A stretch of 48,533 nt of DNA from CBDVBD01 sp965372135 (lineage in GTDB: Bacteria > Electryoneota > RPQS01 > CBDVBD01). The stretch spans positions 1-48,533 of the forward strand of contig CBDVBD010000004.1 in the NCBI GenBank assembly GCA_965372135.1, in the 5' to 3' direction. The position numbers and the translations under genes are program-made. This document shows positions 1 to 7,864 of the stretch, one piece after another; the stretch's first letter is position 1, and each line of letters starts with the position of its first letter. The notes beneath the pieces were generated by a model. The model was not told the DNA's origin and did not search any database. It worked only from the letters and a program-made list of their open reading frames with translations.

Positions 1-56
1 TATCCCTCAAACGCTATTTCGATGTTAAAATTTTTTTATTTAGGGAAAGATATTTC

Positions 57-87
57 CGGCTGTCTTGAGGGTAGGCAGCCGTTTTTT
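57..87 (+). terminator. Rho-independent terminator of an upstream gene outside the window
   Basis: Arms 57-65 and 73-81 pair over 9 bp with one G-U wobble around a 7-nt loop, and six T residues (82-87) follow directly. This is a classic intrinsic terminator for a plus-strand gene ending before the window. Confidence 0.7.
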
Positions 88-96
88 GTAAGAGTC

Positions 97-119
97 GTCA
101 GGATCACAGGAATCCTGAC
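97..119. repeat. 8-bp perfect inverted repeat
   Basis: GTCAGGAT at 97-104 and its reverse complement ATCCTGAC at 112-119 flank a 7-nt loop. No T-run follows. It lies between the upstream terminator and the promoter of the first gene; it could be an operator or simply an intergenic hairpin. Confidence 0.4.
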
Positions 120-144
120 CTACTCAGAAAAGCGGTGAAAAGCG

Positions 145-179
145 TTGACTTCAGGCTAAAATTTTATTAAATTTATAAT
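145..179 (+). promoter_or_regulatory. Candidate sigma70 promoter abutting the first gene
   Basis: TTGACT at 145-150 is followed after 17 nt by TAAATT (168-173), and a perfect TATAAT occupies 174-179, directly before the TTG (180) and GTG (183) start codons. No Shine-Dalgarno is visible. Transcription would start at or within the start codon, so the message may be leaderless. Confidence 0.45.
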
Positions 180-182
180 TTG

Positions 183-1928
183 GTGAAAAGTAAAAAACAA
201 TCTCTGTCGGCAGCGGTGCTAACAACCGGGCTTTTCATTGCTTGCCTTATGATTCTATCATGTGCCAAGCAAGGATATCCGCCGGGTGGTCCGGAAGACC
301 GCCGCGGTCCGACAATCCTTTCCACAGAACCATCACCGGATTCCACCGGTGTGGTTCCTCATGTCCGTCCCTATTTCCGTTTTGACGAACATGTAGATCG
401 GGTTTCGGTGGAAATGGCAACGTTCGTTTCCCCACTCCCCGACGGCAAGATTCGGTTCAAATGGCGTGGGAAATCGGTACAGTTGGTTTTTCCGGAACCA
501 TTGCAACAGGATATGACCTATGTGATTACACTGGGCACCGGGATTCGGGACTTACGTGGGAATCCGCTGCCAATGACATACACATTGGCATTTTCCACCG
601 GTGAAACCCTTAACAAAGCAGCCGTATCCGGTCGGATTTATGGGGAATCCGGTTTCACAGGAATTCAAATTTGGGCATACAGCTTGGATGTGGATCCCGA
701 TCCTGATCCTGCTATGAAGGGTCCGGATTACATCACCCAAGCTGACGAAACCGGATACTTTCTATTAAGCCATCTAAGGGAGGGAACCTACCGAATTTTC
801 GCAGTGCAGGATCATCGGCGGAACCGCATTTGGGATCCTGATGCGGATCGCATCGGAATATCATTTATGGATGTCGAAACCTTTCAGGATGCGGTATCTT
901 CCGGCGCGGATATGCGGATGAGTCTGCAGGATACAACAGGCGCTTGGATTCAATCGGTGCGAGTGCCGGACAGGAATCACCTGTTAGTCCGTTTTAGTGA
1001 ACCGGTTCAAGCTTCGCCTTTAGCTCAAATTTCCATTCGGGACTCCGCTGACATATCTCTTGACGTGATTTCTTACTTTCCCGATCCCATAGACTCGGTA
1101 TCCTGGAAGCTGATCACGGAAACACAGCATCCTGAACACCGGTATTTCCTGTGGGCTGACGGATTTGTTGACAACGTAGGGAATATGAATCTTCCGGATT
1201 CGATGATGTTTGAAGGCAGCGGACTGCCGGATACAGTGGGTCCGCATTTATTAGAGTACTCGCCGGAAAACCTGGAGCGGAATGTGCCGGATTTGCCGGT
1301 GGTTCGTGTGGTCTTCGACGAAGAAATTGCAGCGGATTCCGTTCCGGTACTTCTCTTTGGAACCCCTGATCTTCGTATCCCTTATGATTGGCAGATGGAT
1401 GGGTCGATATTATACGTAATTCCCACCGATTCGATGGCGGAGATGGACAGCATCCAAGTCCATGTTGATTTGAACGCCATCGGTGATCGATTTGGAAACC
1501 AGGGAGCCGACAGCATCCTGACCTGGTCGTTTTCGATACTTCCTCGTGACACTTTAGGGGAAATCTTGGGCAGTATCAACGATCTTGATACAACTGTTGC
1601 TGGATTATTTGTATTGGAAGCGGAAAGATTGGATGGTTCCGATGATTGGCATGGGGTGTGGGAAGTTGATGCGACCGGGATATTCGATTTGGAATGGATG
1701 CTTCCCGGGCAATACCGACTGAAAGCGTTTCGCGATGAAGACCAATCAGGGGATTACAGTTACGGGTATCCGCACCCATTTTCACCGGCGGAACGCTTTG
1801 TTTTCTATCCTGATACCGTGACGGTTCGTTCCCGGTGGGAGACGGCTGGGATCGTCATCACCCTTCCGTTACGGCAACCTAAGATTTCGCAACCGGAACT
1901 TACAGATACCTTGAAGGTGACACCATGA
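183..1928 (+). CDS. Ig-like domain lipoprotein
   Basis: The protein begins with a basic n-region and a hydrophobic segment ending in a lipobox, ILSC, with the lipid-attachment Cys near residue 27, so it should be a membrane lipoprotein. Two regions resemble bacterial Ig-like (SbsA_Ig-type) domains: one right after the lipobox (about residues 38-140, beginning 'GPTILSTEPSPDSTGV') and one at about 350-450 ('GPHLLEYSPENLERNVP'). Between them is a carboxypeptidase-regulatory-like segment ('GYFLLSHLREGTYRIFAV'), and a similar fold seems to recur at the C-terminus. Such proteins are common in Bacteroidetes-like genomes and have no assigned enzyme function. The start could be TTG 180 or GTG 183; GTG is preferred, and a later start would destroy the signal peptide. 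Its stop overlaps the next start (ATGA). Confidence 0.75.
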   Translation: MKSKKQSLSAAVLTTGLFIACLMILSCAKQGYPPGGPEDRRGPTILSTEPSPDSTGVVPHVRPYFRFDEHVDRVSVEMATFVSPLPDGKIRFKWRGKSVQLVFPEPLQQDMTYVITLGTGIRDLRGNPLPMTYTLAFSTGETLNKAAVSGRIYGESGFTGIQIWAYSLDVDPDPDPAMKGPDYITQADETGYFLLSHLREGTYRIFAVQDHRRNRIWDPDADRIGISFMDVETFQDAVSSGADMRMSLQDTTGAWIQSVRVPDRNHLLVRFSEPVQASPLAQISIRDSADISLDVISYFPDPIDSVSWKLITETQHPEHRYFLWADGFVDNVGNMNLPDSMMFEGSGLPDTVGPHLLEYSPENLERNVPDLPVVRVVFDEEIAADSVPVLLFGTPDLRIPYDWQMDGSILYVIPTDSMAEMDSIQVHVDLNAIGDRFGNQGADSILTWSFSILPRDTLGEILGSINDLDTTVAGLFVLEAERLDGSDDWHGVWEVDATGIFDLEWMLPGQYRLKAFRDEDQSGDYSYGYPHPFSPAERFVFYPDTVTVRSRWETAGIVITLPLRQPKISQPELTDTLKVTP

Positions 1929-2995
1929 CTCATGGCGTAATTATGGCAGGCGGAATCGGCACTCGATTCTGGCCCTGCAGCCGCAAAGACACCCCGAAAC
2001 AAGTACTTACCATTGGCGATAAGATACCGTTGATTTCAGCGACGGTGGCGCGTATTCAACAAATGATTCCCTTGGAAAACACCTGGATCGTCACCAATGC
2101 GGATCAGAAACCAGTGCTGCAGTCACATCTACTGGAAGTGGATGACGATCACTTTATCCTGGAACCCATGGGGAAAAATACAGCGCCCTGCATTGGGTTG
2201 GCGGCAGTTCACTTACGGCATGTGGATCCTGACGCGACCATGATTGTACTGCCGGCAGATCACCGAATCAAGGAGGGGAACAAGTTCCGCGAATGTTTAC
2301 AGATAGCGGTGGATCAAGCTGTTGATAATAAATGTCTGGTCACAATCGGGATCTATCCCAGCCGTCCGGAAACCGGATACGGGTATATTCAATATGATCA
2401 GAAGACGAAATCCAAAGACAAGTTAGTCTATCCGGTAAAGACGTTTGCGGAAAAGCCAAATTTGAAAACAGCCGAGCTATTCCTAAAAAGCGGCGATTTC
2501 TTATGGAACAGCGGTATCTTCGTGTGGACGGTGGATACCATCCTGCAGGAAATCGAGGAACATTTACCCGAGTTACATGCGGGATTGATGGAAATCGATC
2601 GAGTCTGGGGTACTGATCTCTGTGCCGACGCGCTACAACAGGTGTACCGGTCGACCAAATCGATCTCTATCGACTACGGAGTGATGGAACACACGCATAA
2701 TGTGAAGGTGGTCAGGGGAAAATTTTCCTGGAGTGACGTGGGAAGCTGGGAGGAAGTGTATCGGATATCTTCTAAGGACAAATCAGGAAATGCCGTTGAG
2801 GGTCAGACACTGATGGTGGACAGCGAAAATTGTTTAGTGCATTCACCGGACCATCTGACTGCGGTTTTGGGGGCAAAAAATTTGGTGGTGATCCACACAC
2901 AGGAAGCCACCCTGATCTGTGATCGGGAAAAGGCGCAGGATGTTAAGAAGGTTGTGGAAATCTTACTGCGCCAAAAAGCGGAAAAGTACCTGTAA
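1925..2995 (+). CDS. manC: Mannose-1-phosphate guanylyltransferase
   Basis: This enzyme makes GDP-mannose from mannose-1-phosphate and GTP in the cytoplasm, feeding cell-surface glycans. The nucleotidyltransferase signature GGIGTRFWP is at residues 9-17, followed by the KQ lysine motif (TPKQVL), 'ILEPMGKNTAPC', the FAEKP motif and 'LWNSGIFVW'. At 356 residues it matches the short form with only the pyrophosphorylase domain and lacks the isomerase domain of bifunctional ManC/AlgA. The start overlaps the preceding stop (ATGA) and the stop overlaps the next start (TAATG), so it is translationally coupled on both sides. The downstream ABC exporter and GT9 transferase fit a surface-polysaccharide context. 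Confidence 0.92.
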   Translation: MTHGVIMAGGIGTRFWPCSRKDTPKQVLTIGDKIPLISATVARIQQMIPLENTWIVTNADQKPVLQSHLLEVDDDHFILEPMGKNTAPCIGLAAVHLRHVDPDATMIVLPADHRIKEGNKFRECLQIAVDQAVDNKCLVTIGIYPSRPETGYGYIQYDQKTKSKDKLVYPVKTFAEKPNLKTAELFLKSGDFLWNSGIFVWTVDTILQEIEEHLPELHAGLMEIDRVWGTDLCADALQQVYRSTKSISIDYGVMEHTHNVKVVRGKFSWSDVGSWEEVYRISSKDKSGNAVEGQTLMVDSENCLVHSPDHLTAVLGAKNLVVIHTQEATLICDREKAQDVKKVVEILLRQKAEKYL

Positions 2996-3255
2996 TGAAA
3001 GCCAACCTTATACTCCAGGAATTGGAAACGTTAGCGGACCGGCTGGGGTGGGAAGTCCGCTATGAGCAGGGCGATTTTCAGAGTGGATTCTGCATTAAAG
3101 ATGAGCAAAGGCTAATCATTATTCAAAAGAAATCAACCTCGACCGAACGAATGCGTCACATCGCTCACGTATTGGCTCAGGAAAACCTGGACGGAGTATT
3201 CCTATTGCCGCAAGTTCGAAAAATCGTGGATGACATACAAGATGGATATCATTAA
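2995..3255 (+). CDS. Small conserved-looking hypothetical protein
   Basis: This is an 86-residue soluble protein with no signal peptide or membrane segment, and I do not recognise a family. It looks real because its ATG overlaps the manC stop (TAATG) and its end overlaps the start region of the Crp-family gene, so it sits in a tight coupled chain. It is mixed alpha/beta in character, with a hydrophobic strand 'RLIIIQKK' and an amphipathic C-terminal half. No Cys cluster or catalytic motif is apparent. Confidence 0.6.
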   Translation: MKANLILQELETLADRLGWEVRYEQGDFQSGFCIKDEQRLIIIQKKSTSTERMRHIAHVLAQENLDGVFLLPQVRKIVDDIQDGYH

Positions 3256-3925
3256 TATTCTTTCACAAGTATCCTTGTTTGAGGACTTGAAGGACGCGGA
3301 ACTACAGGAGTTGGCGACTCGTTTCCATGAGAAACGGCATCGCAAAAAAAACTTGATTATCTTCGAAGATGATCAGGAAGCAAGCTTGTTCGTGATCGCA
3401 TCGGGACGGGTCAAAATCTCGCGGATGTCTGATACCGGCAGTGAAGTGAACTTTGCGATTCTTGGCGAAGGTGACTTTTTTGGGGAATTGAGTGCGGTGG
3501 ATGGGGAAGCTCGCAGCGCCGATGTAACCTCCATGGACGAGGTGGTACTTTATGCTATTCGGCGGGAAGATTTTCTGGAAGTATTGGAAAAAATGCCGGC
3601 AGTGTCCATGGCGATGATTCGGGAGCTTTCGCGGCGGCTTCGATTTTCCGACTGGCAGATTCAGAACCTGTCCACGCGGGATGCGGAAGGACGGATTGTG
3701 GCGGCATTGGTATATTTGGCACAGGAAACGGGCACCATCCGCCGCGGTGAAGTGACCATTACGCAACTCCCGGTGCAGAGGGAGCTGGCGAACATGTCAG
3801 GTACTTCACGAGAGACGGTGTCACGCACGTTGAAATTGCTCAAGGACAGAAAGGAATGCACCCGGAAGGGACGCACCTTGACCATCCATGACCTCGACAG
3901 CTTCAAACGAAAATATCTCGGGTAA
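3242..3925 (+). CDS. Crp/Fnr-family transcriptional regulator
   Basis: The N-terminal half is a cyclic-nucleotide-binding beta-roll with the signature 'GDFFGELSAVDGEARSADV'. The Arg-Ser pair that contacts the cyclic phosphate in CRP is retained, so ligand binding is plausible. The C-terminal third is a winged helix whose recognition region, 'ANMSGTSRETVSRTLKLL', is typical of Crp. The Fnr-type Cys cluster is absent, so it is not an oxygen-sensing Fnr. I chose ATG 3242 (MDIINILSQ) because it aligns with the usual family N-terminus; an in-frame ATG at 3230 adds four residues. The gene overlaps its neighbours on both sides, and its targets cannot be told from the window. Confidence 0.88.
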   Translation: MDIINILSQVSLFEDLKDAELQELATRFHEKRHRKKNLIIFEDDQEASLFVIASGRVKISRMSDTGSEVNFAILGEGDFFGELSAVDGEARSADVTSMDEVVLYAIRREDFLEVLEKMPAVSMAMIRELSRRLRFSDWQIQNLSTRDAEGRIVAALVYLAQETGTIRRGEVTITQLPVQRELANMSGTSRETVSRTLKLLKDRKECTRKGRTLTIHDLDSFKRKYLG

Positions 3926-5774
3926 AGTCGAGTCTCCCACCCGGAGACTGCTCCGATATTTCAAGCAGCACAAGGGGCGATTGGCTGCCAGTATTACGGC
4001 GACGTTCTTTATAGGGAATTGTGATACCCTGGTGCTTTTGGTGCTGGGAAGGTTGATCGATCTTTTCAGCCGAATCGAAGCATCGCTGCGCCAAACCGGG
4101 CAATTGGCGGTGGAATTCGAACAGACAATTAAGGGGATTACGCTGTACAACGTATCGGTGTCAACGGTGGGGCAGGCATTGACTTGGGTGTGGATTGCTT
4201 CGGGATTGGTGCTGGTTATCGTCGGGATCAAGGTGCTGTTCGTGTATGCCAAGGAATACCTGGTGGCGTCGGTGGCTCAGAAGGTGCTGATGACGATTCG
4301 CAATCAGTTGTTTCGCAAGCTCCTACGCCTGCCGATTGCCTTTTACGACAAGCGTCAAACCGGAGAAGTGCTGGCACGGGTGACCAACGACGTCACCAAC
4401 CTCGACCAGTCGATTAATGCCTCGGTATGGGTGTTCCAGTCGTTGATCCTGTCGATGGTGTTTTTAGCGGCGATGATTATTATCAACTGGAAATTCACCC
4501 TGTTTATCGTGCTGATTTTCCCAATTTCCGGGGCGGTAATCCGGATTTTCGGACGTCGAATCAGGCATTTCAGCCGGAAAGTGGCGGAAAATATTGCGGA
4601 TATTTCGGCGATTCTCAGCGAGAAGTTATCGGCGATCCGAATTGTGAAGGCTTTTTCCCGGGAAGATGTGGAAGTGGATCGGTTTGAGAACGTTACTCGT
4701 CAGACTTACAGCAATGCGATGAAATCGGTGCGCCAGGTGGCGATTATGAAGCCGATTAACGAGATCATCAGCGTGCTGGGAACGGTAATAGTGATAGCGT
4801 TTTGCGGATATCTGCTGGTTGGGGGATCCATGACAATCGGGGAATTGGCGGTGCTGGTGGGCTTAATCACCAGCGCATACAAGCCCATGAAAACACTGGG
4901 CGATGCCACCAATACGCTGCAACGGGCTTTGGCATCGGCGACTCGGATATTCGAATTCTTGGACGAGCCGGTTGAAGGTGCTGGGGAACCGGATGGCAAA
5001 ATCATCACCATCACAAAGGGGGACATCGAATTTCAGGATGTGACATTTGCTTATCAGGCTGATAATCCAGTACTTAAGGATATCACAATAACGATTTCTT
5101 CCGGGGAAACGGTGGCGCTGGTGGGTCCGTCCGGGGCTGGTAAAACCACCTTGATGCACCTGATACCGCGGTTTTACGATGTAGAAGATGGAGTGATTAC
5201 GATTGATGGCGAGAATATTCGGGGGCTGGATCGCAGTTCGCTGCGTCAGCAGATGGCGTTGGTTCCCCAGGAAGTGATCTTGTTCAGCGGGACGGTGGAA
5301 TCCAATATCCGTTATGGGCGGTGGGAAGCCACTTTCGATGAAATCCAGGAAGCTGCGAAACAGGCGAACGCCCACGATTTTATCCAGGACATGCCGGAAA
5401 AATATCACACTCCAATTGGAGAACGAGGTGTGCAGCTTTCCGGGGGGCAACGCCAACGAATCGCCATCGCGCGGTCGATATTGGCGGATCCGAAAATCCT
5501 GTTGTTGGACGAGGCGACGTCATCGTTGGATACCGAATCAGAAATCCAAGTGCAGCGGGCGTTGGAAAATCTGATGAAGGGCAGGACATCGGTGGTGATT
5601 GCCCATCGTCTATCCACCGTGATGAATGCCAACCGAATTTTGGTGATGGATCACGGAAAGGTCGTGCAACAGGGCACACATCAGCAATTGTTGACTGAAG
5701 GCGGATTGTACCGGCGGTTGTATGAACTACAATTTCGCGATGCTGCGGAAAATGTGGAAACGCTGCCATCGTGA
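3888..5774 (+). CDS. ABC exporter, fused permease-ATPase (MsbA-like)
   Basis: This is a half-size exporter of 628 residues. The N-terminal type I exporter membrane domain (about residues 30-340) has roughly six membrane helices. The ATPase domain has Walker A GPSGAGKTT near residue 412, signature LSGGQRQR near 516 and Walker B 'ILLLDEATSSLD'. It should work as a homodimer in the inner membrane. A long hydrophilic loop (about residues 65-100) separates the first two helices. Placement between manC and a GT9 glycosyltransferase suggests lipid or glycolipid export, but the substrate is inferred. The start overlaps the Crp gene by 38 nt. Confidence 0.88.
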   Translation: MTSTASNENISGKVESPTRRLLRYFKQHKGRLAASITATFFIGNCDTLVLLVLGRLIDLFSRIEASLRQTGQLAVEFEQTIKGITLYNVSVSTVGQALTWVWIASGLVLVIVGIKVLFVYAKEYLVASVAQKVLMTIRNQLFRKLLRLPIAFYDKRQTGEVLARVTNDVTNLDQSINASVWVFQSLILSMVFLAAMIIINWKFTLFIVLIFPISGAVIRIFGRRIRHFSRKVAENIADISAILSEKLSAIRIVKAFSREDVEVDRFENVTRQTYSNAMKSVRQVAIMKPINEIISVLGTVIVIAFCGYLLVGGSMTIGELAVLVGLITSAYKPMKTLGDATNTLQRALASATRIFEFLDEPVEGAGEPDGKIITITKGDIEFQDVTFAYQADNPVLKDITITISSGETVALVGPSGAGKTTLMHLIPRFYDVEDGVITIDGENIRGLDRSSLRQQMALVPQEVILFSGTVESNIRYGRWEATFDEIQEAAKQANAHDFIQDMPEKYHTPIGERGVQLSGGQRQRIAIARSILADPKILLLDEATSSLDTESEIQVQRALENLMKGRTSVVIAHRLSTVMNANRILVMDHGKVVQQGTHQQLLTEGGLYRRLYELQFRDAAENVETLPS

Positions 5775-6868
5775 AGCGGGTTGAACTATTAGGGAAAAGA
5801 CTGGTACGCGGGGGATTGCGATTGATGCTGCCAAGCAGGCAACGCGATTCTCAGGATGTGAATCCCGCCGATATCCGCAAAATCCTGGTGGTGCGGCAGG
5901 ACAGCCGACTCGGAAACCTGGTACTGCAGATTCCTTTCTTAAAGGCACTGAAGCAAACTTTTCCTGCTGCTGAAGTTTCGGTTATTATCGGGGAGACATT
6001 TGCGGAATTATATCGGGAACTTCCGGAGATAACGGATCGGATACTATTTCCTCATAAGCAGTTAGCACGACACCCATGGCGCTGGATTAAATTGGTGCGG
6101 GATATGCGTAGGGGTGGTTGGGATCTCGCACTGGAATGCGGACATCCCCATGTGGTGTCGCTGAACAATGCGTCATTGGCATATCTATCGAAGGCTCCTT
6201 TTCGGATCGGATTTCGCCGGGGGGATGCGGATATCTTCCTCAATGTACTATTTGAGGCGGCAGAGCGGTCGCATTATGCCGGTGTATTGAAATCACTGGT
6301 TGGGTATTGGAGTAGTGGGGAACGCGTGTATCCAATGTCGCTGCCGTTGCCCAAAAGGTACCGTGACGAATGGCGGCGGTTGTGGGAAAAGGTGGATTTG
6401 GATTCGGAAGCCAAAGTGGCGTTGATTTGGTCGGGAGGAAGGTACAGCAAGCGGTGGCAGCAGGATCTGCCAATTACCATCGCCGAAAGGATTGCCAAGA
6501 ATTTGGGTCCTCCCTGGACACCGGTGATCGGCTTGGGACCTGGGGAAAGCGACTTGGAGAAGGTATTTGAGGGGTATCCGGGAATAAGGACAATCCGATT
6601 TGACGGACCGGTACAGGAATTGTGGGCGTTCCTTAACCGGTGTTGGGTGATGATTTCCGGGGACACCGGTCCATCGCACTTAGCGGCGGCATTGGGAATT
6701 CCTACTTACGGGATATTCCAGGTCGATAATGTATGGGAATACGGACACGACGACGGGGAATATCACCGGGCGGTTTTCATGGGGGATAAGGATCCCATTC
6801 CCGATTTGATGGCATTTCTAACGGCACTGCCGGAAACAATATGTCCAAGATCGACGATCTGCTATTAA
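5771..6868 (+). CDS. Glycosyltransferase family 9 (heptosyltransferase-like)
   Basis: This is a GT-B fold enzyme of the ADP-heptose:LPS heptosyltransferase family (GT9). It shows the N-terminal 'ILVVRQDSRLGNLVLQIPFLKAL', the mid 'LALECGHPH' and the C-terminal donor-site motif SGDTGPSHLAAALG (about residues 296-309). It probably adds a sugar to LPS core or another envelope glycolipid on the cytoplasmic face. The GTG start overlaps the ABC exporter stop (GTGA), and its end overlaps meaB by 28 nt. The donor sugar cannot be assigned. Confidence 0.85.
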   Translation: MKRVELLGKRLVRGGLRLMLPSRQRDSQDVNPADIRKILVVRQDSRLGNLVLQIPFLKALKQTFPAAEVSVIIGETFAELYRELPEITDRILFPHKQLARHPWRWIKLVRDMRRGGWDLALECGHPHVVSLNNASLAYLSKAPFRIGFRRGDADIFLNVLFEAAERSHYAGVLKSLVGYWSSGERVYPMSLPLPKRYRDEWRRLWEKVDLDSEAKVALIWSGGRYSKRWQQDLPITIAERIAKNLGPPWTPVIGLGPGESDLEKVFEGYPGIRTIRFDGPVQELWAFLNRCWVMISGDTGPSHLAAALGIPTYGIFQVDNVWEYGHDDGEYHRAVFMGDKDPIPDLMAFLTALPETICPRSTICY

Positions 6869-7827
6869 AGTTTGACCAGGGGGATCGGCGGGCGCTAGCT
6901 CGAGTCATCTCTCTAGTTGAGAACCGGCACCAGGAACTGCCGTACATCTTGGACTACGTATATCCAAAGGTGGGTACGGCGTATCGTGTGGGGATTACCG
7001 GTCCCCCGGGATCCGGGAAATCAACTATCGTCAACGAAGTGGTATCCCGGTATCGGAAATCCGATCTCACGGTGGGAGTGATTGCGGTGGATCCCACCAG
7101 CCCGTTTTCCGGTGGGGCGCTGTTGGGTGATCGGGTGCGGATGAGCGAGATCGGGCTGGATGAAGGCGTATTTATTCGTTCGTTAGCCACTCGGGGATCG
7201 ATGGGGGGATTATCCCGGGCAGCGGGGGACGTTGCGGATGTGCTGGATGCGTTCGGGAAGGACTTGATCATATTCGAGACGGTGGGGGTGGGGCAATCGG
7301 AACTGGAAATTGTGCAGTACGCCGACACCACGGTGGTGGTGCTGGTCCCGGAATCGGGGGACGGGATTCAGGCAATGAAAGCCGGGTTGATGGAGATTGC
7401 CGACTTCTACGTGCTGAACAAAGCCGACCATCCGGGAGCGGATCGGTCGATGATGGAAATCGAAGCCGTATTGGAGCTGAAAAGCGATGAGCGGTCATGG
7501 AATCCGGACATTGTGAAGGCGATCGCGGTGGACGGCACCGGCATCGATGATATTATTGCCCGAACCGCTGATCATCGCAAATACTTAGAGCAATCGGGGG
7601 AATTGGCTGCGCAGCGGCGCCAGAAATTGATGGGGAAATACCGCCGCGTAGTGGAGGATGCAGTGCTAGAGGCTTTTTGGACCGCTGACCGCATGGAACA
7701 GTTCGAAGCGGGTTTCAATCAGCAGCTTCCCCCCTATCGCATTTCTCAACGCCTGATTAAGAGCGTGATCCGGGAAGCAAAATCCAACACTAACAGGAAA
7801 AAAACCAATAATCAAAACCATGATTAA
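6841..7827 (+). CDS. meaB: Methylmalonyl-CoA mutase-associated GTPase MeaB
   Basis: This is a G3E-family P-loop GTPase that protects and reloads B12-dependent methylmalonyl-CoA mutase. The P-loop GPPGSGKS is at residues 54-61, followed by the family-specific 'VDPTSPFSGGALLGDRVRM', 'SLATRGSMGGLS', the 'ETVGVGQSE' segment and the NKAD specificity motif. The length of 328 residues is normal for MeaB/ArgK. Its client mutase lies 2.2 kb downstream on the same strand, separated by a secreted-protein gene and a small membrane-anchored protein. The start lies inside the GT9 gene (28-nt overlap), and the stop may overlap an alternative start of the next gene. Confidence 0.94.
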   Translation: MSKIDDLLLKFDQGDRRALARVISLVENRHQELPYILDYVYPKVGTAYRVGITGPPGSGKSTIVNEVVSRYRKSDLTVGVIAVDPTSPFSGGALLGDRVRMSEIGLDEGVFIRSLATRGSMGGLSRAAGDVADVLDAFGKDLIIFETVGVGQSELEIVQYADTTVVVLVPESGDGIQAMKAGLMEIADFYVLNKADHPGADRSMMEIEAVLELKSDERSWNPDIVKAIAVDGTGIDDIIARTADHRKYLEQSGELAAQRRQKLMGKYRRVVEDAVLEAFWTADRMEQFEAGFNQQLPPYRISQRLIKSVIREAKSNTNRKKTNNQNHD

Positions 7828-7864
7828 AGAAACCTCAAGCCCAACAAGTAATTCAGCGTCAATT

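Noticed and set aside
3302..3766. 154-residue minus-strand open frame
   Set aside because: It is antisense to the Crp-family gene, with no motif and a His/Pro/Arg-rich composition typical of shadow translation.
4863..5456. 197-residue minus-strand open frame
   Set aside because: It is antisense to the ABC ATPase domain, whose motifs fully explain the sequence.
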